Part shown: positions 13,571 through 25,656 of the stretch, piece by piece
How positions within the stretch are numbered: the stretch's first letter is position 1
Layout of the letters: each line of letters opens with the position of its first letter
DNA from: Roridomyces roridus
Lineage: Eukaryota; Basidiomycota; Agaricomycetes; Agaricales; Mycenaceae
Direction: 5' to 3'
NCBI GenBank assembly: GCA_029378245.1
Contig: JARKIF010000032.1
Location: 558,001-622,000, forward strand
DNA: 64,000 nt
Notes under the pieces: generated by a model
Database searches by the model: none
Told to the model about the DNA's origin: nothing
Seen by the model: only the letters and a program-made list of their open reading frames with translations
Program-made: the position numbers and the translations under genes

Positions 13571-15875
13571 ATGCATCCACAAGGCACCAACAGCCCTACC
13601 TTCACCGGTGGACCCGTCGACGGGAGCTTGACGATCCCTCAGCTAATCGAACTCCAGCTTGAGCAGAGCCCCAAGCATCTGGCGTTCATCTATGACGACC
13701 CAAACGGGGACATCGTCTCCATCGCGATCTCGCAATACGCTCTCACCGTGCGCGCCGCCGCTAAACGGTTTTTGCGTGACAATGCGCCGCAAGGAGCAGA
13801 CGGGAAGCCTACCGTCGTAGGGTTACTCGCCAATACAGGTGCAGCCATTTTATGTCGCCTCGGATGACCTCGCTGATCTTGGTTTGTAGACAGCCTTTCG
13901 TTCTGTGAGCGTTTTGTTGCCGTACAGCGCACAGGTACTCATAGAACGTTTCAGTTTCGATGTGCGCCGGCGTCATGCGGGCTGGGATGCATCCATTCAA
14001 CATTTCACCTCGCAACTCGGCCTCAAGCCTCGCGCATTTGCTCAAGGAGACCAATGCCGTGGCTGTATACGTCACCGGCGATCTGCGTCCGCTCGTCTCA
14101 GAGGCTCTTGCGATCCACGGAGGCTCCCTGCGTGTTTTTGACTTTTCGACGTTTGAGAGTATGCAAGGCGAGTTGGACGCAGCGGCAAGAGAATCCCTTC
14201 CACCGCCCCCAGCTGTACTGGATAGTACTGCCGTCGTTCTCCACTCATCTGGTAACATTCGCACTGTTCCACTGGTGTCGCTCTGAGACTTGAATTCAGG
14301 CTCGACTTCGACGCTCTCGACGCCTCTCTGTGAGTCCTCATAGGATGGGTTTCTCGAACGTCTCTAATAGGAACTCCAGATGTATCCCACAGACTACTGC
14401 TACAATATGCCAACACCCCATTGTACAGCAACGAGGATCGCTGTGGGCAGATCCTGGGCTCTCATACTTTGCCCACCTTGTAAGTACGCCCACATTGGAA
14501 CTCGGGCTGGCTCTAATTTGAACGCGAGCCATGCAACAGGCTTGTTTCTACAAAGCTGGCCCTTCACTTCGGGGTTGACGATTGCGGTGCCTCGGCCGGC
14601 GGTCCCTTATACTCAGTAAGTGAGGCATATGTACCATTGAACTTGCCAAAGATAACTCGAACCTTCAGTCCGACTGCGGCAGACGCGACGTAAGTTCTTT
14701 TCCAGGGTCAAATCTTTCAAGTTTCTGAATACATCCATCCCAAAGCAAGGCGATGCTCGCTACCAAGCCAGACCTCGTTACCAGCACACCGAGTTACATC
14801 GAGGTCTGATTCTCAGTCTCCCTTGACTTGTGTCGTATTCACCAAAGGCAGAGCTGGAGCGAAGATCCAACTGCGATCAAGGTGCTACAGTCTCTCAAGG
14901 GCCTCCAGTTCGTCGGAGCCATGTTGAGTAAACGAGTTGGAGACGCTCTCATCTCGCAGGGCGTTGTCCTATCTTCTGGATATGGCTCGTGAGCATTTAC
15001 AACTTGAATATCCTCCGATTCTGACTTTGGGTCATTGTAGGATGGAGATCGGTGTCATCACCCCGTTCTTCGAATTCCACGGCAAGGACTGGGAATACGT
15101 CTCCTTCCGAGAAGGTATTGACTTCGTCACGCTGCCCGAAGACAATGAGTCGGGGCTGTACACCCACACGTACCTCGTAGGGCCGCAGTTTACGACGGCC
15201 TTGACGAACAGTGAGATTGACCGGCGCAAAGGGTGTGCGATTAGCGATCTTTTGCAGCGGCATCCGGAGAAACCGCATTGGCATCGGGTTTATGGGAGGA
15301 AGGATGATTTGATTACTTTTTATTCCGGGTTCAGTGTAAGTGGTTGTTCATCTCTCTGGGTCGACTGCTCATGATCTTCTTTTAGATGAATCCTGTTCCC
15401 GTAGGTTCGTCCCTGGACTTCATTCCAGGATTCGAGCTGATTTTCAACGTAGAGGCCCAACTCAACAGGAACCCCTTCGTCGAAAGCAGCGTGGTGTTTG
15501 GCCATTTGAAGTCCAACCCGGGCATTATCGTTCAACTCCGACCTGCATTCCGTTCTAACAATGAGAAAAGGGAAGAAATTCTGGAGTCCATATGGTGAGA
15601 ATTCGGAGTCATTCCCTACCACCTCGTTTTGAACGCTTCACTCTCTTGGAGGGCGGCGGTGCACATTATGAACAAGGAATCTCCGACTCATTGTCGGATC
15701 CCCAAGGAAGTGAGTCGCACCTTTGTCTGTGCAATTGTTCATCTACATACCCGATGAACAGTGCATCATCCTCGCAAACCCAGCAAAACCATTTTCGCTG
15801 ACGAGCAAGTCGCAGCCGAGACGCCGAGTTGTGGTGGAGCAGTATCGGGTAGAAATTGATTCGGTGTATAACTGA
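13571..15875 (+). CDS. AMP-binding (adenylation-domain) enzyme, NRPS-like, A domain only
   Basis: Thirteen exons (13571..13838, 13890..13904, 13955..14251, 14300..14329, 14380..14479, 14529..14615, 14669..14689, 14746..14803, 14852..14988, 15041..15335, 15386..15594, 15652..15709, 15762..15875) give 562 aa. Segments in order: N-terminal TIPQLIELQLEQSPKHLAFI; FFSMCAGVMRAGMHPFNISP; the phosphate-loop-like HSSGSTST; SHTLPTFHATG; GYGSMEIGVIT; GRKDD; and near the C-terminus KSQPRRRVVV, carrying the likely catalytic Lys of core motif A10. This matches the adenylation domain of fungal NRPS-like carboxylic acid reductases, which activate an acid as acyl-AMP. No thiolation or reductase domain follows; the next F-box gene starts 276 bp later. 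It is either a stand-alone adenylating enzyme or a remnant of a longer one. Exon 11 may contain a short extra insertion. Confidence 0.75.
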
Positions 15876-16150
15876 CACTTTGAGAATGGACCTGCAACTT
15901 CCCATGGAGATAGCCTTAGAGGAACGTAAGATGTGTGTGGGGTCGAGTGGTGTCCGTGTCCTGGCGCGTGATGTCATGCTCCAACCAAGTCATCTAGGTA
16001 CGTACCCGTAATACTCCACAAACCAACCACCGTTTGGACCAATTTGGAACTTCCTCTAAACCACAACCTTCCATACAACTTTCTTCAAAGCAGTACGTCC
16101 CAAGTCTTCACCGTGGACTATGTCTTACTGCCAAAACTCTAGAATCTCAA

Positions 16151-18545
16151 ATGTCCGACAATTCACTCCCCGACGAAATCATCTCAGAGATTCTCTCGCC
16201 TGCGTTGCAGGTTCCCGACGAAAAATTTTCCGACGTGTCCTCGCGTGTCTCTCCCTTCGCAGAGTACGTGGAACCTCCCTCGGCGTACCTCGTCGTCTGC
16301 AAGTCATGGCTTCGCGTCGCGACGCCCCTTCTCTACAAAGTCGTTGTCCTTCGCTCAAAGGCACAGGCCAAAGCCCTCGCGCAGGTTCTCAGCAAGAACC
16401 CTGATCTTGGCCAATTCATAAAGCGTCTGCGCCTCGAGGGTGGATATGGCGCGCCCATGCGCACCATTCTGCGTTCGTCGCCTCACATCTCCGACATCTT
16501 GGTCACGCTGGACGTCCTCTCCTCCGACAGCACGGTTGGGCTCTACGATGGCCTTGAATGTATCAGTCCTAGGCGGCTAATCTTGCACGACTGTTGCAAG
16601 AAGCCGTGCGAGAATAAACAGGCGTTCAAGCTTCTAGAAGGGCTGGAAAAGGCGATCCCGAAGTGGCAGCTTTTGGTGCGTTTATTATTTCCCGCATTCC
16701 GGGCTTTATATTCAACATTCATCCAGACCACTTTGGAACTACCAGTTACCGGGCGTAGGTATCCAGGCGAGAAGGTGAACCTCATGGGGACCATCGCGAG
16801 AGAGGGGAGACTGCAGACCCTCGTGGTCCGCAATGTCTACGCGGCCCCTTCGACGTATCGCATGTTCAAGAACCGCTGCCCTTTGCAACGCATCCAGGTC
16901 AACTCCTCCTTTGACAAGAAACACGACTCGAAAATGATTGCCAAGGAACCGGGTTTAAAAGGCCTTTTACGGTATAAGGAAAGGCAGTGAGTATCCTTCT
17001 ACGCCTTTTCGTGTGGCTGTTGATGGGGTCGTCGCGCAGATCCTCTTCTCGGCGCGACTCCGTCGATTTCCCTTACATTGCGCCCTCGCTGAACCCCGAT
17101 TTTGTTCCGATGGCCTCGGCGACTCCCGACGTCCGATCGCTCGTTTGGAAGCGCGTCTTGCACTTCGCGGTTTTTGTCCCAGGAGAACTCAGGACGTACT
17201 GGAGAACCCGCCGCTTCCCTCTGCTATTGGTTTCCAAATTATTCTACGTGCGCATTGTATACTTGAACCTCGTTCAAACAAGCAAAAACTAATTCGCGTT
17301 CAGCAACTTGCGTTGCCGTACTACTACGCGCACACAACGCTGTACCATTTCCGCATCCCGCCTTTTATGGAGGTCCTGGAGAAGAATCCGTCTCTCGCTT
17401 CGCACATTCGTAGAATTCGGGGCGACCTCTGTGGCTCGGACAGGCGGCAAGTTGACGAGACGGCCGACTGGGGGGCGACGATCCTCGCACAGACCACCGG
17501 CCTCGAGGCGTTGGTTCTCGATCACTCGTACCGCCCTGGGGATCACAACGACGCCTCGCTATTGCTCGAGGGCGGCATCAGTTGGAATGCCTTCGAAACG
17601 ATGGCCAGGGTCGCTGGGCCGACGGTTCACGAATTCTCTGTCCGAATCAACCACGACGCCTCACCTGTTTCCCCCGCTGTATTCGCACAGTTGACCGCAC
17701 TCCGGTCTGTGATCTGGAAGTCCAACGTCATGTTCGATCTAGATCAGACCGTGCCAACCGCCGGTTTACACAAACTGACGAGCTTGAGCATCGCAGACTG
17801 TGATGCATCGTTTTTGACTGTCCTGTCGCGTATGGAGTATGGACGCCTCCATTTACCGCTTCTCAGTATTCTGATTTACCCGTGGCAGGCTTCCCTGTCT
17901 CAAATTTGTTGTTCTGGCCTATGGCGATGCAGGTCAAGCTCTCGATTTTTTAGCAGCTCATGGTGAAAAAATCCTCGATTTGACGTGTCTCTGTCGTGAT
18001 GTTCAGTACAACAATGTTTTTGAACTCTGCCCCAACATCAGAGTCCTAACTCTCTGTTTCAACAATTGCGTACGTGTGCTTCATCCGAACAGCTGGACGC
18101 TAATTCAAATCATTATCTACATAGGGAGATTGGAATATACCGGAGGCAAGCTCCTTTACGTCACGCAAAGTGCTCTCGAAGACACTGGCAAAGCTCCATC
18201 TGACCAAGAACAGCTGGAGCGGGTGAGGCTTCTGCTCCCATTTGCTTCGACCATGCTGATTCCGTTTTTGAAGTCGGGACGTCACAATTCAAAAATGGGA
18301 GTCTTTCTTGACCGCGATCAAGGCAAGGTGCTTTCCCAGTTTGCGCGAGATCCAGGTCGATTGCTGCAAATGGCCCACTAATGAGTGAGTCTTCCTGGGT
18401 GTTGAGCTTCTGCGACTGAACAGATTCAAGGCGGGCGATTGCGAAAGATTGTTGGGTGCAGTGGGCCGAGATGTTGCTGCAGGAGGGTATCAGTTTGAGT
18501 GATGCCGGTGGCAAGAAGTGGCGGGCGAGACTGAAAATCAAGTAA
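16151..18545 (+). CDS. F-box protein, intact, 7 exons (copy B)
   Basis: Exons are 16151..16986, 17040..17247, 17304..17836, 17889..18069, 18125..18222, 18274..18384 and 18431..18545, giving 693 aa. The exon structure is the same as copy A, and exon 4 has the same length (181 nt). The N-terminal F-box-like segment reads LPDEIISEILSPALQVPDEK, SAYLVVCKSWLRVATPLLY, RSKAQAKALAQVL. The C-terminus reads VQWAEMLL...KKWRARLKIK. The ATG at 16151 starts just before the F-box. No stops or frame breaks were found, so it is probably functional. It lies in the same direction as the adenylating enzyme, but nothing ties their functions together. Confidence 0.85.
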
Positions 18546-18930
18546 TATTTTATGCTTGTGACAGCTAACTGCATAACTCTGGAGCGCTTCGAAAAAAAGT
18601 TCACAGACCATAAATGGCAATGAGTGACGTCGACCTTCCTAATGAGGTCTGCGCTCCACAGTAGCAAGCGCGGAGCATTGCTGGAGAGCTGTCAAACTTT
18701 GAGTGAACTTTTTCTGGATGCGCTCCAGAGTTTTGCAGTTAGCTGGAATGAAACACGAAATTTGTGTCCAGGGTCGGGTTTCGCCGATTTGGTTGGGTTG
18801 TTATTGTTGATTGTTTTCGTGGCACGGGCGCCCTTACATAATCCTTTCTTCTTCCTTTTGTCCTTGTCTTCAGGTTGTCCTCTACCACCAATTCCGACCC
18901 GACCACACGCAAGCTTCAGATTCCAAGGGA

Positions 18931-19150
18931 GATGTCAGAAACTGCACTTCCAGATGAAATCGTCTCCGAGATTCTCTCGCCCGCTTTGAGAGTCTGCGAC
19001 AAGAAATTTTCCGATATATCCTTGGTGTTGTGAGCCAACCTCGGCCTAACTCCTCGTCTGTAGGTCGTGGCTCCGTGTCGCGACTCCGCTTCTATACCAC
19101 GACGTCGTCATCCGTTCGAAGGCCCAGGCACTGCAGCGCTCCTCCTGTCT
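18931..19150 (+). pseudogene. F-box gene fragment (copy C)
   Basis: An ATG at 18931-18935 starts MSETALPDEIVSEILSPALR, clearly an F-box start, but the frame stops after about 30 codons. A second piece (SWLRVATPLLY, then VVIRSKAQALQR) follows in another register with the intervening residues missing. Nothing downstream resembles the rest of the gene. It looks like a truncated tandem copy of copy B. Confidence 0.75.
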
Positions 19151-19653
19151 TCACCACCAACTCGAACCACACCAATTGTTTATGTTTCTTTGGGATGTGT
19201 CGGTCGCTCTTCCAGATGGTGAACGCCATTGCTGGGACCACTTGCGTGTGTAGTGGTGGCACCCGCCAGTCCTTTTGAGACCACCCGCTTTGATTCTAGC
19301 GCAGGAGAAAAACCTCTACATACAAGGGCATGAAGTCCGAGGACCTGGTCAGTCTGTTGGAAAACTCAATCTTGCAACGATAACTATGCCGTTCTTGGTC
19401 GTTCACAAGGACAAGATAAACATCCGGAACGCCGCAAACTGTGAAGACGAAACAGCCCCATCCTAGTATTTGATACAATGGAAATTCTTTGTTGCCTCAC
19501 GCTCACAAATTATTACGCGTTGTCGGGCAGTTCGGGTGTCCGCACCTGTGCATTGACTTTAATGTCAACGGCAAATGTCGCTTACAGCGCGCGCAGGTTA
19601 GCTCCGTCATTATATGAGCACGGAGCCGCTACCCACACGTCGAGTTCCCCTTC
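19151..19653. other. gene-free stretch
   Basis: About 500 bp between the F-box fragment and the first 7-TM gene. Only short unsupported frames; the last part presumably holds the promoter of the gene at 19654. Confidence 0.4.
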
Positions 19654-21049
19654 ATGTCGACCACACTGTCCCCCCGCAAAATCGAACAAGGCCCAGGGCT
19701 CGATGGGCCGGATATTTATATCCTGAAAATCTGGATTTTGGTGATCACGTCCGGGGCGGTCACATACGGTGCGTGCAGCGTGTATCCTCGATGTTCCTCT
19801 TGGACTGAACTTGAAGCCATGTAGGCTTTTTTCTCTGCCTGGCGATCATGACGATCTACACTATGCTGTGCGTTGAACTTCGAGTCTCAAACAAGATCCG
19901 TTTTAACCCGAGCCACAGACGGCGGGGCCTCCGAAAAAACCGCGCGCGACAGGTCCTTTTTGTGGTCATGTTGACCATGTTGATTGGCTGCACCGCTCAT
20001 CTGGCACTCTACATGGCCTGGCAAATCGTCCAACTTCCGAGCTTGGCCGCGGAATACGTCGACATGACGATGCTCGTCAAACGTATAGCGCAGGCGCAGA
20101 TATGGATTCGGCGATTGATCGTGAGTAGCGCCTTGCGTGCCGGTTTGTGTCCCAGTGACAGTGGTTCTCCAACAGTACTTCCTAAGCGACGGAATCGTCG
20201 TTTGGCGTGCGTGGGTCATATGGTCGAACAATCGAATAGTCCATGCGTTTTTGGCTGTCTGCATCCTTACAACGGGTGGTAGGTCTCCGTCCCTGCGTTC
20301 CCTCGCTTGATTACTCAAGGCGCACAAGTGTGCTCCCTCGTCGTGGCCGTGTTCAACTACCAGACGGCGTTTCGCGGAAGTCACTACGATCCACTGGCGG
20401 AAAATCTCCTAGGGACGCTGCCGCTGATAATCACCAATTTTGCCAGCACGGCACTGATTAGCGGCAAATTGTGGTACGTTTCCTCGCTCTTGTTTCCAAG
20501 TTCACGGAATAAACGCGGGCGTCCCGGATAGGTATTATCGGCACAATATTAAAGTACACCTCACCCGGGAGAAAGGGAACACCAAGGTTGAGAAGATTCT
20601 GATTCTGCTGTTGGAGAGCGGAGCGTTATACCTGATATTCTGGGTACGCTGGTTTACCGTCTTCAAGAGGCACGCTGACTCTGCTTAGATTCTTCTGATG
20701 ATCGGCGACTTTAGTCGGCATTATGGTCCGGATTTCGAGTTTGAATGGTTCCAACCGAACATCTCCGTGCGTCTTCAGTCACATGTTCAGTTCTCACATT
20801 CAGACTCTTACCTCTCTGTAGGCTCTGTATCCAACGGCGATAATCTTTATGGTTTCTCGGCAGATGGTGATGAGCGAGGAGATGCTCTCCACAGTTGATA
20901 TGACTGACGAGACCACGGATCGGCACTCAATGATGATCTGGTTTGCACCGGCATCGTCGGCGAATGCGGAACGCACAAGCAATGACCGCGACGAGGCGTC
21001 TGTTGATCCTGCGAGATTGCATAGCGATATGGGGAAGGAGAATGTTTAG
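19654..21049 (+). CDS. multi-pass (7-TM-like) membrane protein, paralogue 1
   Basis: Exons are 19654..19768, 19825..20120, 20176..20278, 20329..20473, 20532..20643, 20689..20766 and 20822..21049, giving 358 aa. The chain has about seven hydrophobic segments, for example DIYILKIWILVITSGAVTYG, QVLFVVMLTMLIGCTAHLAL, the pair YFLSDGIVVWRAWVIW and LLGTLPLIITNFASTALISG, and IIFMVSRQMVMSEEM before a polar C-terminal tail. This is a recurrent agaricomycete family without a function I can name. Two close paralogues follow at 22190 and 23669. The start is the first ATG in frame with the conserved EQGPGLDG segment. The third intron ends in AAG|TG, the only acceptor that keeps frame and exon length like the others. 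Confidence 0.78.
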
Positions 21050-22189
21050 AGTATTATTCAATTTATTGAGGTCTTACTACTTGTGTACTATTCATGCAAA
21101 CGAAGAAGTTCGAGGTTGAACTGAAGTTGAACACGTGTTGGCTTCTCCGGATCCGGACCAATGTCACTCAACTTTACTCAACCGATCATATTGCAGACAG
21201 AAGACTGCAACTACCCGCTCTCAAGCCCTCGACTCTCCGCAAGAGGGTCGTAAACTTCGCGTCCTGAAAATGTCGCACGTGCTTCCCCAAACTGAGTAAC
21301 CAAGGCAACCATCGAGATTCGAGATTGATTAATTGATGCGTGCGCACGGCTCGCTTGTCACCGTCAAAGTCCTCCCTGCCAGTAATACACGCGGAGCTGT
21401 CAAACGGCTGATCGGCAGTGGATGATGGCGGAAGCCAGTGCCGGCCAACAAACCCATTGCCGCTGTGCATCGGTTATCGCTGGCTTCCGGCGGGACTCGG
21501 TGGGATCCACCGGATTCCAATGCATCAAATTCTTCCGTCGAGTGCGATGCCACTGTTGAATTTCCAGACCCATTTCATGTTCAAATTGCGCAGAGCCGTT
21601 GTGTGGCAGGTGAAATGAATATACTGACAAAGGGAGTTGAATGGGTGTCGACGAAATACCAGCGGATTCCAATGGATTCCAGCAAGAATCACCGATCTCT
21701 GGGGCTTTCACGTCGAACACTCATTGCCAATTCCCCATTGACTTTCTAAGATTGAACACCTTCGCAATACTGTCAGATTGACTCGGATTAGGATGCCTCG
21801 AAACTCTTTCTAGACCGATAGGCCTACTGGAATCCAACGAAAGCCGGTGGCAGCCATCAATCAACGCATCAACAATTGTTCAATTAGCGCACTTGATTTG
21901 CACCACCCCAACAATGCTTATGAATAACATGTATGCCATCTCGAACAAGCTGTTGAATATTCGTGAAAATTCCACTGTAATCCAGTGGCTGAGCTGTGAA
22001 GGTTGGGAGAATATAATCTGATGCAAGCCAGCGGCAATCACCAAAATGTGTCAGCGATCCGTCGGCAACCGATGACAATCATCGTCTGCCAACGGCCGCC
22101 AATGTCCATCGGGGGCCACCGGTGGCCGCCAGCGACTTTGCCAGCGGCGGGTATATTACTCCTCCCTGCCCCGACGTCCGTCGTCCACC
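21050..22189. other. gene-free stretch between 7-TM paralogues
   Basis: 1.1 kb without a supported gene. Several short GGATTCCA-like and CCGGCGG-like words recur around 21420-21700 and 22020-22150 and hint at an old element, but no ends could be set. Confidence 0.35.
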
Positions 22190-23597
22190 ATGCTCCCTCG
22201 CGCGACTGGACTCGACGGAGGGCAGATATATGTCATCAAGATATGGCTATTACAGATCCTCAGCGCGGCGTTAACTTATGGTACGTCGACGGAGGCTTGG
22301 CACTCCGCTTCGTGTTCCTCAATATTAATCCAATTTGGAGCAGGCTTCTTCCTGTGTCTCGGGATAATGACAATTTACACTGTAATGCATGTTTCCAATC
22401 TTTTCATTTTCATTCCCTCGAACCCACGACGCTCCAGACAAAGGGGATTGCAAGGAAACAAATCTCGGCAAGCTCTGCTAGCCCTAATCATGGTCATGTT
22501 AATCGGCGCTACCGCTCACCTCGTGCTCTACGTCCTACTATTCGTATTTCAACTCCAGCTTCCTGGTTTAGAGGACGATGGCCGACACGACCGCAGAGTG
22601 CAGGCTATCCTCCTGGTCCAGACGTTCATTCGGAGAATCACCTACTTCCTCAGCGACATCATCGTCGCATGGCGCGCATGGGTTATATGGCCTAAAAGTC
22701 GAGTCGTCCATGTGGTCCTGGTCTTTTGTTTAGTCGGTACTTTTGGTGCGTCCCTCAGACAAATCTCTCTTCGAGTCGTTATTGATTGTGAATAGGCACT
22801 TCACTCACCCTTGCCATCTGGAACTACAAGTCGCGATTTCAACACAGGCATTACCAATCCTTGGCTCAAAATTTCCTTGGGACATTCCCGCTTCTTCTCA
22901 CGAATTTCGTGAGTACGGCCTTGATCAGTTATAAGCTATGGTGCGTCCGGGGCCCCGCTTCAAAGCTCCATGTTCGCTTTCTCATCCCTCTCACCGAGTG
23001 CAGCTATTATCGGCAAAACATCAAAGTCCACCTAAACCGCGCTGGCAGCTCACGCAAGACCAAAGTCGAGGGTGTGCTCATCTTGCTGATGGAGAGCGGG
23101 TGGTTATACCTCGCCTTTTGGGTGCGTGTCTCCCCATTCTCCCTTGATTATTCCGCAGCTTGCTCACCCGTCCGGGCCCGTATATATGTAGGTCCTCCTC
23201 ATGGTCGGTGATTTCGGGTATTTCGGACCCGACTTTGGATTTGAGTGGTTCCAGCCAAACATCTCTGTACGTTGCCGCTTCCACCCTATACTTCCATAAC
23301 TAAAATGTAATCAAGGGCATGTATCCAACCGCCATCATCTTTCTGGTTTCCCGGCAAATGATGATGGGCGAGGACCTCATCGAAACTGAGATACTCCTCT
23401 CAGAGTCTTTCACGGCCCGTAGTGCAGCGGAACGTACGGTCGATCAAACTCGCAGTCATCATGGCGCGGCGGCGACAATTTGGTTTGGGAGGCGCTCGGG
23501 GACTAGGACGGTCAATGAGGGTGGAGGGAGGGACTCGATTGCTCTGAGTCTTAGGCATCCGACGAGTACCGCGTCGATGAAGGAGTCGGACTCATAA
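22190..23597 (+). CDS. multi-pass (7-TM-like) membrane protein, paralogue 2
   Basis: Exons are 22190..22280, 22344..22745, 22796..22940, 23004..23121, 23192..23266 and 23316..23597, giving 370 aa. It has the same order of hydrophobic segments as its neighbours (IYVIKIWLLQILSAALTYG, ALIMVMLIGATAHLVLY, ITYFLSDIIVAWRAWVIWP, NFLGTFPLLLTNFVSTALIS, LILLMESGWLYLAFW). It has lost the intron that the other two carry before YFLSD, and a Cys replaces the Trp encoded across the exon 3/4 junction. The C-terminal tail is polar, Ser/Thr/Arg-rich and divergent. It runs tail to tail with paralogue 3, 71 bp away. Function unknown. Confidence 0.78.
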
Positions 23598-23668
23598 CGC
23601 GTTGCGCCCCGTGGACTTTTGCATTAATGTACATTACCCTCAAATACATACACTCGTAATACTTACTT

Positions 23669-25077
23669 TTATTCCTTCCCGGGACTCGCCAGTGCCACAG
23701 GATGCAACCCAGCAGCGGACACATCAGAGATTCGTACCACACTCCGGCTCTGACTCCTCCTCGTCGAATACGCGGACGGTGAGGCGAACCAAATCGTGCG
23801 CTCCGTACTCGGATTGGATGTAGATAGATTAGGGCCGTCGGTGATGAGGTCCTCGCTCATCATCATCTGTCTCGATACCATGAGTATTATCACTGTTGGA
23901 TATAGCCCCTAAGAGGGAGTTGAGCCGACGTATGGTTGAACCAGGGGAGAGAACGCACGGAGATGTTTGGCTGGAACCACTCGAACCCGAAGTCCGGTCC
24001 GTAATACCCAAAGTCGCCGACCATGAGCAGAATCTGTTTCAAAGTTCTCAGGTCAGCAGGCCGCAAATGAACTGAGGGCAAGGAGAGGATGACGCACCCA
24101 AAAAGCGAGATACAACCCCCCGCTCTCCATCAACAAAATCAACACGCTCTCCACCTTGGTTTTCGATCCGCCCGCACGGTTCAAGTGTTTTTTAATATTC
24201 TGCCGATAGTACCTGGGAGCCATTGGTCGATTGGATGTCCAGACGGAGGGACGAATCGAGGACGAACCATAATTTATACGAAATCAACGCCGTACTCGCA
24301 AAGTTCGTAATGAGTAATGGGAAGGTCCCGAGAAAGTTTTGTTCGAGGGCATGGTAATGTTTGTGCCGGAATTGTGTGTTGTAGTTGAATACGGCGAGAG
24401 TGAGAGAGGTGGCTGGCGGCAAGGCAGTCAGTTAACTGAGAGCGAGGAGGAAAGGAATCGGACGCACCGCCCGTGGCAAGTAGACAGACAAACAACCCGG
24501 CATGAACAATCCGATTGTTGGGCCATATCACCCATGCGCGCCATACGACGATGATGTCGCTGAGGAAGTACTATGCGGAAATATAAGAAAAACCAAGGGG
24601 GATTGCGTCGGAGACTCACAGTTAACCTCCGAATCCAAGTCTGCGCCAGACCTAGTCGATTCAACAACATGGTCCGGTCGACGTATTCCGCAGCCAGACT
24701 GGGAAGCTGCACGATCATCCATGCCATGTAGAGCGCGAGGTGCGCCGTGGCGCCAACGAGCATGATGAGGATAATCGCCAGAAGAGCCTGTCGTGGGCGT
24801 TGTTTTCGTAGTCCCCTTCGTCTACGGATTGATGAGTATGATTCCGAAACACATGTGTACAGTAGATCGCACATTACAGTGTAGGTCGTCATCAAGCCGA
24901 TGCAAAGGAACAGGCCTGCGATGTAAGTAAGTGAGGTGCAGAGCCGGGGTGCGGATCGCACGCACCGTAAGTCACAGCCGCAGCGGTGATCTCGAGTAAC
25001 CATATCTTAAGAACATAGATATCCTGCCCATCGAGACCGGGCCCTTGTTCGATTGCACGGCGCATGATGCTGGACAT
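23669..25077 (-). CDS. multi-pass (7-TM-like) membrane protein, paralogue 3
   Basis: Exons are 24966..25077, 24620..24915, 24468..24570, 24268..24412, 24098..24212, 23959..24033 and 23669..23908, giving 361 aa. Membrane segments match the other two copies: DIYVLKIWLLEITAAAVTYG, ALLAIILIMLVGATAHLALY, YFLSDIIVVWRAWVIWP, NFLGTFPLLITNFASTALIS, LILLMESGGLYLAFW, and VIILMVSRQMMMSEDL before the tail. The start is the ATG at 25077 (MSSIMRRAIEQGPGLDG). Exon lengths 296, 103 and 145 are identical to paralogue 1, so the duplication is recent or constrained. The orientation is opposite to paralogues 1 and 2. Confidence 0.8.
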
Positions 25078-25656
25078 GAAGACACCTCTGCAGGGCTGGC
25101 GCGGGGAGGAAAGACATCCGATCCGGGCTTTTATAATATCAGTGAAGCTCCATTGGTCGTGGTACGCGATGGCCGAGTATCGCCTTTTCGTGGAGCTTTC
25201 CGAACTCCACCGGGTTCAGCAGATTGAATTACAACGAGGCTTTGCACAATGCATCGCTGAGGAATTGCGCCAAAATGGCGCCGACATGTACGAACATCTG
25301 GAGACCTGCGGTGTTCCGCCCACGAACGTTCAATGAAAAGTCAAGGTGAGACAGATACCCCGAAAAAGATATATACACACCTCACAGGCTGGCTTAATCC
25401 CTCTTCCTAGCGACAAGTTTCTGCCAAGCCGACTTTCACCGAGCTTCAGAGCTTTGGCATTGGCTTCAGCCCGTCCTCACCACATCTTCACGGAGCACCG
25501 AGCGCCACAGGACAGCACTTTGGACGAATGGAGTCTGGAGATATGCCAGTGGATGCTTGTCCATGTCGTTGTTCCGGATGAGTCGGTTTGTGATGCGGCA
25601 GTGACGGCACGGGCGCTCCGATTCTCCCACCACCTCGGAAACGAAAATCTTCTGGC
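25078..25656. other. divergent intergenic region 7-TM 3 / BTB 2
   Basis: About 580 bp between two divergent starts. Short frames occur but none matches a family; it presumably holds both promoters. Confidence 0.35.
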
